From positions 1-5,897 of the forward strand of contig JAFYBI010000121.1 in the NCBI GenBank assembly GCA_017540285.1: a stretch of DNA of 5,897 nucleotides, given 5' to 3'. The translations under genes were made by a program, and so were the position numbers. This DNA comes from Clostridia bacterium. Lineage in GTDB: Bacteria > Bacillota > Clostridia > Oscillospirales > CAG-272. The first letter of the stretch is position 1. Every line of letters starts with the position of its first letter. Of the stretch, positions 1 through 5,834 are shown piece after piece. Under the pieces are notes generated by a model, which was not told the origin of the DNA, did not search any database, and worked only from the letters and a program-made list of their open reading frames with translations.

Positions 1-1412
1 CGCTGCTTGCCCGCGCGGTGGCAGGCGAGGCGAACGTACCGTTCTTGTCTATCTCCGGCTCCGATTTCGTGGAAATGTACGTCGGCGTCGGCGCGTCCCG
101 CGTGCGCGATCTGTTCGACACCGCGAAGAAGAATCCCGCCGCGATCATCTTCATCGATGAGATCGACGCGGTCGGACGTCATCGCGGCGCCGGTCTCGGC
201 GGCGGTCACGACGAACGCGAGCAGACCCTGAACCAGATCCTCGTCGAGATGGACGGCTTCGGCTCCTCCGACGGCGTCATCGTCATGGCGGCGACCAACC
301 GTCCCGACATCCTCGACCCCGCGCTGCTCCGTCCGGGACGCTTCGACCGTCAGATCACCATGAATCCGCCGGACGTCAAGGGCCGCGAGGAGATCCTCAA
401 GGTCCACTCCCGCAACAAGCCGCTCGAAGCGGACGTCGATCTCTCGGTCATCGCGAAGACGACGGTCGGCTTCACGGGCGCGGAGCTCGCGAACCTCCTC
501 AACGAGGCCGCGCTGCTCGCCTGCCGCAAGGGCAAGAACCTCATCGGCATGACGGACCTCGAAGAGGCGATGATCAAGGTCATCGTCGGGCCCGCGAAGC
601 GTTCCCGCGTCATCACCGAAGCGGAGCGCAAGCTCACGGCCTACCATGAAGCCGGGCACGCCGTCACCACCTGGATCCGCCAGCCGGAATCCCCGGTGCA
701 CCAGATCTCGATCATCCCCTCCGGGCGCGCGGGCGGCTACACGCTCTCCTTCCCGAAGGAGGATCAGTCGTATATGTCCCGCTCCATGATGGAGAATGAG
801 ATCGTCACGCTCCTCGGCGGGCGGTGCGCGGAGGCCCTCATCCTCGGCGACATCTCCACCGGCGCGTCGAACGACATCCAGCGCGCATCCTCGATCGCGC
901 GGCACATGGTCACGAAATACGGCATGAGCGAGAAACTCGGCCCGATCCTCTACGGCAGCGAATCGTCGAGCGACGAGGTCTTCCTCGGCCGCGACTTCAA
1001 CCAGACGAAGAACTACTCCGAGGAGACGGCGGCTGTCATCGACGAGGAAGTGAAGAAGATCGTCACGAAGGCATACGACGAGGCGATCCGGATCCTCGAG
1101 GACAACATCGATCGGCTGCACTTTGTGGCGGCATACCTCATGAAGAACGAGATCATGGAGGAAGAACAGTTCGTCCGCGCCATGACCGAGCCCGATGTGA
1201 CCGTCGAACAGCTCGAGGAGATGGTGGCGGAGAAACGCCGCAGGAGCAAGGAAGAAAACGAAGCCTTTGCCCGTCACCTCGCGGAGCTCGAGAAGCAGCG
1301 TGAGGAAGAGCGCGCGAAGGATGAAGCCCGCCGTCAGCACCGCGGCGCGTTCCCTCCCATCGGACAGGAGCCGCCGAAGGAAGACGAGGACGACGGAGAC
1401 GACGAAGAATAA
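1..1412 (+). CDS. ftsH: ATP-dependent zinc metalloprotease FtsH, 5'-truncated by window edge
   Basis: FtsH is a membrane-anchored hexameric AAA+ protease that unfolds and degrades damaged or regulatory proteins at the cytoplasmic membrane. The gene is open from base 3 and begins in mid-protein with LLARAVAGEA, the stretch that directly follows Walker A (GxxGxGKT), so the N-terminal membrane part and Walker A lie upstream. Numbering from the GTG-encoded valine at base 18, one sees the pore-loop segment with FVEMYVGVGASRVRD (17-31), Walker B IIFIDEIDA (43-51), the second region of homology from ATNRPDILDP with arginine-finger residues R105 and R108, the zinc-protease motif HEAGH (210-214), and the third zinc ligand D286 in STGASND. 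All catalytic residues inside the window are intact. The C-terminus (about 395-464) is a charged, probably coiled-coil and disordered tail ending in a Glu/Asp-rich run. The GTG at base 18 is internal, not the start. TAA ends the gene at 1410-1412, followed by a terminator. Identification is secure. Confidence 0.98.
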   Translation, partial: LLARAVAGEANVPFLSISGSDFVEMYVGVGASRVRDLFDTAKKNPAAIIFIDEIDAVGRHRGAGLGGGHDEREQTLNQILVEMDGFGSSDGVIVMAATNRPDILDPALLRPGRFDRQITMNPPDVKGREEILKVHSRNKPLEADVDLSVIAKTTVGFTGAELANLLNEAALLACRKGKNLIGMTDLEEAMIKVIVGPAKRSRVITEAERKLTAYHEAGHAVTTWIRQPESPVHQISIIPSGRAGGYTLSFPKEDQSYMSRSMMENEIVTLLGGRCAEALILGDISTGASNDIQRASSIARHMVTKYGMSEKLGPILYGSESSSDEVFLGRDFNQTKNYSEETAAVIDEEVKKIVTKAYDEAIRILEDNIDRLHFVAAYLMKNEIMEEEQFVRAMTEPDVTVEQLEEMVAEKRRRSKEENEAFARHLAELEKQREEERAKDEARRQHRGAFPPIGQEPPKEDEDDGDDEE

Positions 1413-1420
1413 CAACGAGA

Positions 1421-1457
1421 AAAGGACTGCCGTATCACGCATACGGCGGTCCTTTTT
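1421..1457. terminator. Shared intrinsic terminator between convergent ftsH and the GNAT gene
   Basis: Arms 1421-1435 and 1441-1455 pair over 15 bp around a 5-nt loop, with a single T.G wobble, and are followed by five T on the plus strand (1453-1457). This is a textbook Rho-independent terminator for ftsH, whose stop lies 8 nt upstream. Read on the minus strand the same stem is followed by four T (opposite 1423-1420), and the GNAT stop codon lies just before it, so it probably ends both transcripts. On the minus strand the wobble becomes an A.C mismatch and the T run is shorter, so termination there should be weaker. Confidence 0.88.
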
Positions 1458-1463
1458 GATGAT

Positions 1464-2342
1464 TCACAGATTCTGCGCGATCGACGTCCGGGTCATGACG
1501 GCGACGGTCTCGCTCGATTCGATCCGGTAGCCGAGCTTTTCGTAGACATGGAGCGCGTCGACGTTCCCCGCCTCGCAGTAGAGGATCGGGTGCGCATGAC
1601 CGCGCCGGATGCATTCCCGGGTGAGGAACGCCGTCATCCGGGTGCCGAGGCCGCGTCCCCGCCGGGCAAGATCGACCGCGACGCCGCCGACGCCGTCCCC
1701 GTCCGAAAAGAGTGCGCCGTACGCGGCGAGGTGTCCGTCGATCTCCATCAGATAGACGTTCGACCACCGCTCCGGGTGCTCCGCGATCTCCCGCCGATCC
1801 GCCTCGATCTGCGCCGGGGTCTGCCGGACCTCGTCGTACGGGATGCCGAGCGCGCGGTGCATGCGGGCGTACTCGCGGCTCCAGATCGCCGGGCCCTCGG
1901 GGATGTCGCGCGCCTCGATCGGCCGGATGCCGTCCGCGGAACAGGCGAGCTGGGATGCGCTGCCGTGCCAGACGAGGAGGTGGTTGGTGTTCGTATAGGT
2001 GAAGCCGACATTCCGGCAGAACGCGTCCGCGGTCTCCGAGGGCGGATAGGACGACCACCAGTCGCAGCCGCTCAGACGGATTCGCCGCGCCCCCTCCCGG
2101 TATGCCTCTCGTCCGATCCCGCGCCGACGGTGCTCCGGGATCACATAGAGATAGACGAACGCGGAATATTTCGCCTCGTCGGGTATATGGAGGTACATCC
2201 AGCCGACCGGGACGCCGTCCGCTTCGAGGGCGAAGAGCTTTTCGGGCTCCCCGGCGTACTCGTCGAACTTCGCGAGATGGGCGGGCTCCGTCACGGAGCG
2301 GAGGAGGGGGAGGTCGTGAGGGTGCAAAATCTGAATTGCCAT
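1464..2342 (-). CDS. Tandem-domain GNAT family N-acetyltransferase
   Basis: A 292-residue protein made of two GNAT (GCN5-related acetyltransferase) domains, which transfer an acetyl group from acetyl-CoA to an amine; the substrate cannot be read from the sequence. Domain 1 spans about residues 1-130, with the acetyl-CoA loop in VIPEHRRRGIG (R72-x-x-G75-x-G77) and a C-terminal ADAFCRNVGF element. Domain 2 spans about 138-288, with the loop LARRGRGLG (R228-x-x-G231-x-G233) and ALHVYEKLGY (264-272), the usual motif B segment. Both loops are intact, so neither domain is obviously dead. The ATG at 2342-2340 is supported by a Shine-Dalgarno AGAAGGA (2354-2348) five bases upstream. The gene starts 28 bp after the PAP2 stop with no promoter visible between them, so they are probably co-transcribed. 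No close family (for example mycothiol synthase or an antibiotic acetyltransferase) can be assigned. Confidence 0.93.
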   Translation of the reverse strand: MAIQILHPHDLPLLRSVTEPAHLAKFDEYAGEPEKLFALEADGVPVGWMYLHIPDEAKYSAFVYLYVIPEHRRRGIGREAYREGARRIRLSGCDWWSSYPPSETADAFCRNVGFTYTNTNHLLVWHGSASQLACSADGIRPIEARDIPEGPAIWSREYARMHRALGIPYDEVRQTPAQIEADRREIAEHPERWSNVYLMEIDGHLAAYGALFSDGDGVGGVAVDLARRGRGLGTRMTAFLTRECIRRGHAHPILYCEAGNVDALHVYEKLGYRIESSETVAVMTRTSIAQNL

Positions 2343-2370
2343 GCGTGTCCTTCTTTCCGGATGTGACGCG

Positions 2371-2919
2371 TCAGGCGTCCTTCCCCCGTTTTTCCCGGAT
2401 CCTGTCCCACACCCTCTCCGTCACCCATGCGGCGAAGAAAGCGGCAGCGATGCCGAGGACGATCCCGGCGAGGACGTCCGTCGGATAGTGGACCGTCAGA
2501 TAGAGGCGGGAAAACGCGATCGTCGCGGCAAGGACCAGAGCGGCCGTTCCCCAGCGCCTGTCGTGCAGAAAGATCGACACGGCGGACTCGAACGCCGCCA
2601 TGGCGTGTCCGGACGGAAAGGAAAGATCGCGCGGCGGCGTAACGATCAGCGAGAGGGTCGGGTCAAGGTCATACGGGCGGATCCTTCCGACCAGCGGCTT
2701 CAGGATCAGGTTGCACAGGATCAGACCGACAAGGAGCGCGATCCCCACGTGCATGCCCGTCTTCCTCGTCTTCGGGATCAAAAGCAGGACCAGGGCGAGC
2801 GCGATCCAGAAGGCCCCGCCTTCCCCGAGAAACGTCACCGGCGGCATGACGGCGTCGAGAAAGGGACAGGCCAGCGCGTCGTGCAGCCGGTGGAGGAGGG
2901 AGATTTCAAACCAGTTCAA
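2371..2919 (-). CDS. PAP2-family membrane phosphatase (lipid or undecaprenyl-PP type)
   Basis: An integral-membrane phosphatase of the PAP2/type 2 phosphatidic acid phosphatase superfamily, which in bacteria removes phosphate from lipid substrates such as phosphatidylglycerol phosphate or undecaprenyl pyrophosphate; the substrate here is open. With a TTG start at 2919 the protein has 182 residues. All three signature motifs are complete: KPLVGRIRP (K74...R81-P82), PSGH (102-105) and SRLYLTVHYPTD (S137-R138...H144...D148), where the two histidines, the arginines and the aspartate form the active site. Hydrophobic segments lie near 35-49, 57-73, 107-117, 125-141 and 149-167. I chose TTG because GGAGG sits 9 nt upstream and the promoter would start RNA about 26 nt before it. 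An in-frame ATG at 2943 would add 8 residues (MNQRRYRR), but it falls within 1-3 nt of the predicted transcription start and has no ribosome-binding site. First gene of a likely two-gene unit with the GNAT gene. Confidence 0.92.
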   Translation of the reverse strand: MNWFEISLLHRLHDALACPFLDAVMPPVTFLGEGGAFWIALALVLLLIPKTRKTGMHVGIALLVGLILCNLILKPLVGRIRPYDLDPTLSLIVTPPRDLSFPSGHAMAAFESAVSIFLHDRRWGTAALVLAATIAFSRLYLTVHYPTDVLAGIVLGIAAAFFAAWVTERVWDRIREKRGKDA

Positions 2920-2926
2920 GCGTCGG

Positions 2927-2933
2927 TACCTCC
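2927..2933 (-). promoter_or_regulatory. Shine-Dalgarno site that sets the PAP2 start at TTG
   Basis: Minus-strand GGAGGTA reads from 2933 to 2927, with GGAGG ending 9 nt before the TTG at 2919-2917. It lies inside the reading frame that would start at ATG 2943, and that ATG has no comparable site before it. This is the main reason to prefer the shorter protein. Confidence 0.7.
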
Positions 2934-2951
2934 GTTGGTTCATACTGTCTC

Positions 2952-2980
2952 ATTATACCATATCCGCCGCATTCTGTAAA
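2952..2980 (-). promoter_or_regulatory. Housekeeping (sigma-A/sigma-70) promoter for PAP2-GNAT
   Basis: On the minus strand, TTTACA (2980-2975; five of six bases match TTGACA) is separated by exactly 17 bp from a perfect TATAAT (2957-2952). TGG directly before the -10 also gives an extended -10 (TGnTATAAT). Transcription should start near 2945, about 26 nt before the TTG start of the PAP2 gene. In such GC-rich DNA this arrangement is unlikely by chance. It begins only about 20 bp after the T run of the spoIIIA terminator, so the two units look insulated. Confidence 0.85.
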
Positions 2981-2999
2981 GACCCGGTCAGACGACGGC

Positions 3000-3030
3000 A
3001 AAAAAACAGAGACCCGCCGCAGCGGATCCC
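3000..3030 (-). terminator. Intrinsic terminator of the spoIIIA operon
   Basis: On the minus strand GGGATCCGC (3030-3022) pairs with GCGGGTCTC (3017-3009) across the loop TGCG, giving 9 bp including two G.U pairs. After TG come seven T (3006-3000). The hairpin starts 19 nt after the spoIIIAH stop codon and lies before the PAP2 promoter, which fits the end of the operon. Confidence 0.85.
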
Positions 3031-3049
3031 TGCCTCGCTCTGCCCGGCG

Positions 3050-3622
3050 TCATTCTCCCGGGCTTTTTTCGATGATCCGGAGGCAGCCCGGCTCGATCCC
3101 CGCCTGCTCCCAGACGATCTCCGAGATCTGCGCGACCTCGCTCTGCAAGAGGCCCTCGCTCTCCACGATCACGGAGCATGCGTTGTCCGAGAGGACCGCG
3201 ACGCACTGCCGGAAGCCGCGCGACTGCATCAGGGCCTCGATGTTCGCCTCCTTTTCCATGCCGGCTGCGATGCGGCTGATCTCCTCCCCGGCGCGGGCCT
3301 TGGCGTCGGCGAGCGCGGTGTCGCTCTCCGTGACGGTTTTCAGCACCTCGATGGCCTCGTCGCGCGCCTGCCTGCGTTCCAGCGTGATCGACGCGAAATA
3401 GTCCTCGACGTCCTTCGCCTCGAGCGTCTGCTCCGCTTCGCCGTCCGACGTGAGATCGACCGCGAGCTTCGGAAGCGCCTTCTCGTCGTCGCCGAGGATG
3501 AAATTGAGCGCGATCGCGCCGCCGAGGATCACCACGGCGCAGAGGGCGATGACCCCGCGCGCGCCCGCCTTTGACGCGATTTCCCTGCACCTCGTCCAGA
3601 AACCGGATAACTTCTCTTTCAT
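3050..3622 (-). CDS. spoIIIAH: Stage III sporulation protein AH (SpoIIIAH)
   Basis: A 190-residue mother-cell protein that in Bacillus spans the outer forespore membrane and binds SpoIIQ from the forespore, closing the SpoIIIA-SpoIIQ channel. It has a short basic cytoplasmic end (1-20), one membrane helix at about 22-43, a linker, and an extracellular YscJ/FliF-like ring-building domain. Family marks are EDYFASITLERRQARDEA (73-90), a long helix, ANIEALMQSRGFRQCVAVL (126-144), and the closing SEVAQISEIVWEQAGIEP block (161-178). Length is near that of the Bacillus protein (about 218). The ATG at 3622-3620 has GAGGAGG (3635-3629) six bases upstream. It is the last gene of the operon and is followed by a terminator. 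Unlike its neighbours it is set apart by a 72-bp gap carrying a sigma-E-like promoter, so it may be expressed partly on its own. Confidence 0.95.
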   Translation of the reverse strand: MKEKLSGFWTRCREIASKAGARGVIALCAVVILGGAIALNFILGDDEKALPKLAVDLTSDGEAEQTLEAKDVEDYFASITLERRQARDEAIEVLKTVTESDTALADAKARAGEEISRIAAGMEKEANIEALMQSRGFRQCVAVLSDNACSVIVESEGLLQSEVAQISEIVWEQAGIEPGCLRIIEKSPGE

Positions 3623-3656
3623 GAAGAACCTCCTCGATTCAGGTTGATGTCGGACG

Positions 3657-3685
3657 ATTGTATGCGACGCCCAGCCGGTTTATGC
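3657..3685 (-). promoter_or_regulatory. Probable internal sigma-E promoter before spoIIIAH
   Basis: In the 72-bp gap between spoIIIAG and spoIIIAH the minus strand carries CATACAAT (3664-3657), an exact match to the Bacillus subtilis sigma-E -10 consensus CATACAmT. It is preceded after 14 bp by GCATAAA (3685-3679), which fits the kmATA core of the sigma-E -35. The predicted RNA start near 3650 leaves a leader of about 27 nt that includes the GAGGAGG ribosome-binding site. Sigma-E is the mother-cell factor known to transcribe spoIIIA. The consensus and spacing are recalled from Bacillus; use by this organism is inferred. Confidence 0.6.
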
Positions 3686-3694
3686 CGGGGACGT

Positions 3695-4090
3695 TCATTT
3701 TCCCGCGACCCGGATGCGGTTGGTCGGAACGGCGAGCGCGGCGGAGAGCAGCTCCGTCAACGTGGCGCGCACCCGGGGCAGATCGCCGCCCGTGCAGACC
3801 ACCGCGATGCCCCGCACCGACGGACTCGCCCGCTCCGCGCCGTCTCCGAACACCCCGGTCTGCACCGCTCCCCCGCTTGCCTCGTCGAGCGTCAGAAAGA
3901 CCTCGGCCTCCTCCACCCCTTCGATGCTCAGGCAGAGTGCCCGGGCGCGCGTCTCGAGATACCCGGCGTAGTCGGAGGCCCCCGCGCCGTCCCGCTTTCC
4001 GAGCACGCCGCCGAGCAGGAGCATCACGGCCCCCATCAGCGCGAGCAGCAAGAGGATCCAGCGGTTGCGGTCCCATCCCGGCAGCTTCAT
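3695..4090 (-). CDS. spoIIIAG: Stage III sporulation protein AG (SpoIIIAG), short form
   Basis: SpoIIIAG forms the large ring of the SpoIIIA-SpoIIQ channel in the space between mother cell and forespore. This copy has 131 residues: a short basic N-terminus (MKLPGWDRNR), one membrane helix (about 11-30), and a ring-building domain with SIEGVEEAEVFLTLDE (55-70) and RGIAVVCTGG (93-102), then a helix and AVPTNRIRVAGK (120-131), the usual ending. It is much shorter than Bacillus SpoIIIAG (about 229); only about 22 residues join the two halves of the domain. The ATG overlaps the spoIIIAF stop as ATGA (4090-4087), implying translational coupling, with purine-rich GAGGG upstream. The frame stays open far upstream (to 4765), but that part only shadows spoIIIAF and spoIIIAE. 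The gene is recognised by position and by the conserved pattern; similarity outside the core is modest. Confidence 0.92.
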   Translation of the reverse strand: MKLPGWDRNRWILLLLALMGAVMLLLGGVLGKRDGAGASDYAGYLETRARALCLSIEGVEEAEVFLTLDEASGGAVQTGVFGDGAERASPSVRGIAVVCTGGDLPRVRATLTELLSAALAVPTNRIRVAGK

Positions 4091-4533
4091 CCTTCCCTCG
4101 CCTCCTCCGCCGTCACCCGGACCGGGATCCCGAACGTCCGTGTCAGCTCCTCCTCCATGGCTCGGCGCAGATTGTAGGGGCAGCCCCGTACGGTCACGAG
4201 GATCCGCTCCGCCGCGCCGCCGTCCGTCTGAAAACGCACCGTCATCCCCTCCCTTTCGATCCCGCATTCGTCCTCCGCGTAGGTAAAGATGCATTCCGCC
4301 GCCTCCGCCCACGCATCCGCCGGTTCGCTCTCCCGCGGCGCGAGGAGCGAGGACACCTCCCCGGCGAGCGTCTCCCGGCGGTCCCAGAGCGCGCGGACCG
4401 GCACGAGGATCGTGAGAAGCGTGACGAGGGCGGCGATGCGCTTGACGTGGTCCCGGCCCCGCTCCGGGCTCATGGCGGCCGCCAGCTCCGAGAGGGCGGC
4501 AACGGCGACGAGCGAAAGATAAAACGCGTGCAT
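4087..4533 (-). CDS. spoIIIAF: Stage III sporulation protein AF (SpoIIIAF)
   Basis: A 148-residue membrane protein of the SpoIIIA complex. Two hydrophobic helices (about 3-20 and 32-48) flank a loop with SPERGRDHVKRI, matching the family pattern of a short loop then a basic KxxK/R stretch before helix 2, which ends in ILVPV. A soluble C-terminal domain (about 77-142) follows, with MTVRFQ, AERILVTVRG and FGIPVRV strands. Bacillus SpoIIIAF has about 206 residues, so this is a shortened form, mostly between helix 2 and the soluble domain. The ATG at 4533-4531 is preceded by AGGAGG (4543-4538) at a 4-nt spacing. It starts 53 bp after spoIIIAE and overlaps spoIIIAG by four bases. Identification rests on the double-helix pattern plus its place between AE and AG. 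Confidence 0.92.
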   Translation of the reverse strand: MHAFYLSLVAVAALSELAAAMSPERGRDHVKRIAALVTLLTILVPVRALWDRRETLAGEVSSLLAPRESEPADAWAEAAECIFTYAEDECGIEREGMTVRFQTDGGAAERILVTVRGCPYNLRRAMEEELTRTFGIPVRVTAEEAREG

Positions 4534-4549
4534 GGCGCCTCCTGATCCT

Positions 4550-4582
4550 GATTCCGCGCAAAGTCACGGCAAAACCGGAATC
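4550..4582 (-). repeat. Inverted repeat in the spoIIIAE-spoIIIAF gap
   Basis: Minus-strand GATTCCG (4582-4576) and CGGAATC (4556-4550) are perfect 7-bp inverted arms around a 19-nt loop, in the 53-bp gap just upstream of the spoIIIAF ribosome-binding site. No T run follows, so it is not a standard terminator. It could be an RNA hairpin affecting stability or translation, or chance. Confidence 0.35.
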
Positions 4583-4586
4583 TGTA

Positions 4587-5834
4587 TCATCGGATCCCCG
4601 TGAAGAGCACGAGCGCGAAGAAAAACATGACGGCGGAATAGAGCACGAACGCGACGAGCAGCTCGAGGATCCCCGCCGCGCCCTCGAGCATCGCGTGCGT
4701 CTCGCCGAGCCCGAGCAGCGCCGACGCTTCCGACGCGAGTGACAGCACGACCTTGTACGAGACAAGCGGCACGACGGCCGGGATGAGGAGCCCCGCCAGC
4801 GCGAGGATGCCGCCGATCCCCGCCGCCCCGCGCAGAAATTCCGCGCCCGTCCGGACCGCGCTCCATGCCTCGGCCAGCGCGCTCCCCGCCACCGGGACGA
4901 AGGTCGAGAGGGCGAACTTCGCCGTGCGCTGGGCCATCGTGTCCGCCGATTTCGCGATGACGGACTGCGCGCCGAGCAGAAACGAGACGCACACCGTCAC
5001 GAACTGCCAGAGGCGGAGCAGCGCTTTCCGGAATCCCGCCGTGAAGCTGCCGAGGACGCCGCAGCCCGCGCTCACCGCCGTCAGACCCGCAAGCGCGCCG
5101 GTCAGCGGGACGAGCAGATGGGCCGACGCCTCGCCCGTCAGGGTCACGGCGAGCATCATCCCGGCGGAAGCGACCTGCCGTTCCGTCACCGCGCCGCTCA
5201 TCACGCAGATCCCCTCGGCGACCGGGACCATGAGCTCCATGAGGTGCGCGGCGGTCCCCGTGACCCCTTCGGCGATCGCGACCGCCCGCGCCGTCAGTCG
5301 GAACACGATGCACGCGCCCCAGAGCCTGAGGATCCGCGAAAAGCCCTCCGCCATGACGGGGGACGGGACGGCAGTGTGCACCGCCGCGGCGACGAGGAGG
5401 GAGGCAAAGAGCGGCGCGGTCTCGGGGATCACCGCCGCGATGGCATCCTCGAACGCCTCCCGGACACGGTTGCCGAGCCATCCGGCCTTTTCTCCCGCCG
5501 CCTCCGCGCTGCCCGCCGGATCGAAGGGATCGATGCCGTCCGCCGCCTCCGCCGCCTCGGGTGGGAGCGCCGCGGAAAAGTCCTCCCACGACGCCGATGC
5601 GGCCGCGCGCCCCGTATCCTCCGGCGTGATGACGATCTCCTCCGCGGAGGCCGGCGCGGTGAGGAGGGCAAGGATAAAGACGGCGGTCAGGACAGCCCGG
5701 CGAGCGCGAGCAGATCGCGCAGAAGGGGCAGCGAGAGGACCAAAAGCTCCACGCGCCCGACGCCCTCGACGTAACCGGCCAGCGCCCCTTCCCCCGACGC
5801 CCGGCAGAGTTCCCCCGCCGCGGACGTCATCCAC
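4587..5834 (-). CDS. spoIIIAE: Stage III sporulation protein AE (SpoIIIAE)
   Basis: SpoIIIAE is the large polytopic membrane protein of the mother-cell SpoIIIA complex. From the GTG at 5834 the frame encodes 415 residues. A signal-peptide-like segment (RRAVLTAVFILALLTAPASA, 45-64) has a likely cleavage site after ASA, then an acidic extracytoplasmic region (65-130), then several hydrophobic helices from about 137 to the C-terminus. The family hallmark SADTMAQRTAKFALSTFVPV (296-315) is well conserved, as is the GxxLxxFxxGFRKALLRLWQ region near 259-277. Residues 1-44 are Gly/Arg-rich, resemble no family member and overlap spoIIIAD in another frame, so the real start is probably later. No ATG, GTG or TTG lies between 5834 and the signal peptide; a CTG at 5690-5688 overlaps the spoIIIAD stop as CTGA and may be used. 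Mature-protein length fits the family (Bacillus about 399 with signal). Identity is firm, the start is not. Confidence 0.93.
   Translation of the reverse strand: MDDVRGGGTLPGVGGRGAGRLRRGRRARGAFGPLAAPSARSARARRAVLTAVFILALLTAPASAEEIVITPEDTGRAAASASWEDFSAALPPEAAEAADGIDPFDPAGSAEAAGEKAGWLGNRVREAFEDAIAAVIPETAPLFASLLVAAAVHTAVPSPVMAEGFSRILRLWGACIVFRLTARAVAIAEGVTGTAAHLMELMVPVAEGICVMSGAVTERQVASAGMMLAVTLTGEASAHLLVPLTGALAGLTAVSAGCGVLGSFTAGFRKALLRLWQFVTVCVSFLLGAQSVIAKSADTMAQRTAKFALSTFVPVAGSALAEAWSAVRTGAEFLRGAAGIGGILALAGLLIPAVVPLVSYKVVLSLASEASALLGLGETHAMLEGAAGILELLVAFVLYSAVMFFFALVLFTGIR

Noticed and set aside
18..20. GTG at the window start taken as the ftsH start codon
   Set aside because: The frame continues to base 3 with LLAR, the expected FtsH sequence after Walker A, so this valine is internal.
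1548..2366. A 272-codon plus-strand frame opposite the GNAT gene
   Set aside because: It is antisense to a protein with clear acetyltransferase motifs, its composition is Arg/Asp/Pro-rich, it shows no domain, and the ftsH terminator lies upstream with no promoter seen for it.
2600..3574. A 324-codon plus-strand frame across the PAP2-spoIIIAH boundary
   Set aside because: It is antisense to two recognisable genes and runs through a terminator and promoter of the other strand. Open only because of high GC.
3695..4765. A single 356-codon minus-strand frame that might be read as one protein or a fusion ending in SpoIIIAG
   Set aside because: Only the last 131 codons look like a protein (membrane helix and ring-building domain) and they begin with an ATG overlapping the spoIIIAF stop. 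The rest is Arg/Ser-rich and overlaps spoIIIAF and spoIIIAE in another frame, as expected in GC-rich DNA.
4564..5589. A 341-codon minus-strand frame overlapping spoIIIAE
   Set aside because: Gly/Arg-rich shadow of the SpoIIIAE frame, which itself has the conserved RTAKF segment and membrane helices.
5687..5705. Programmed frameshift joining SpoIIIAD and SpoIIIAE
   Set aside because: No slippery run of identical bases is present near the spoIIIAD stop, and the two are separate genes in known spore formers. A start-codon explanation is simpler.
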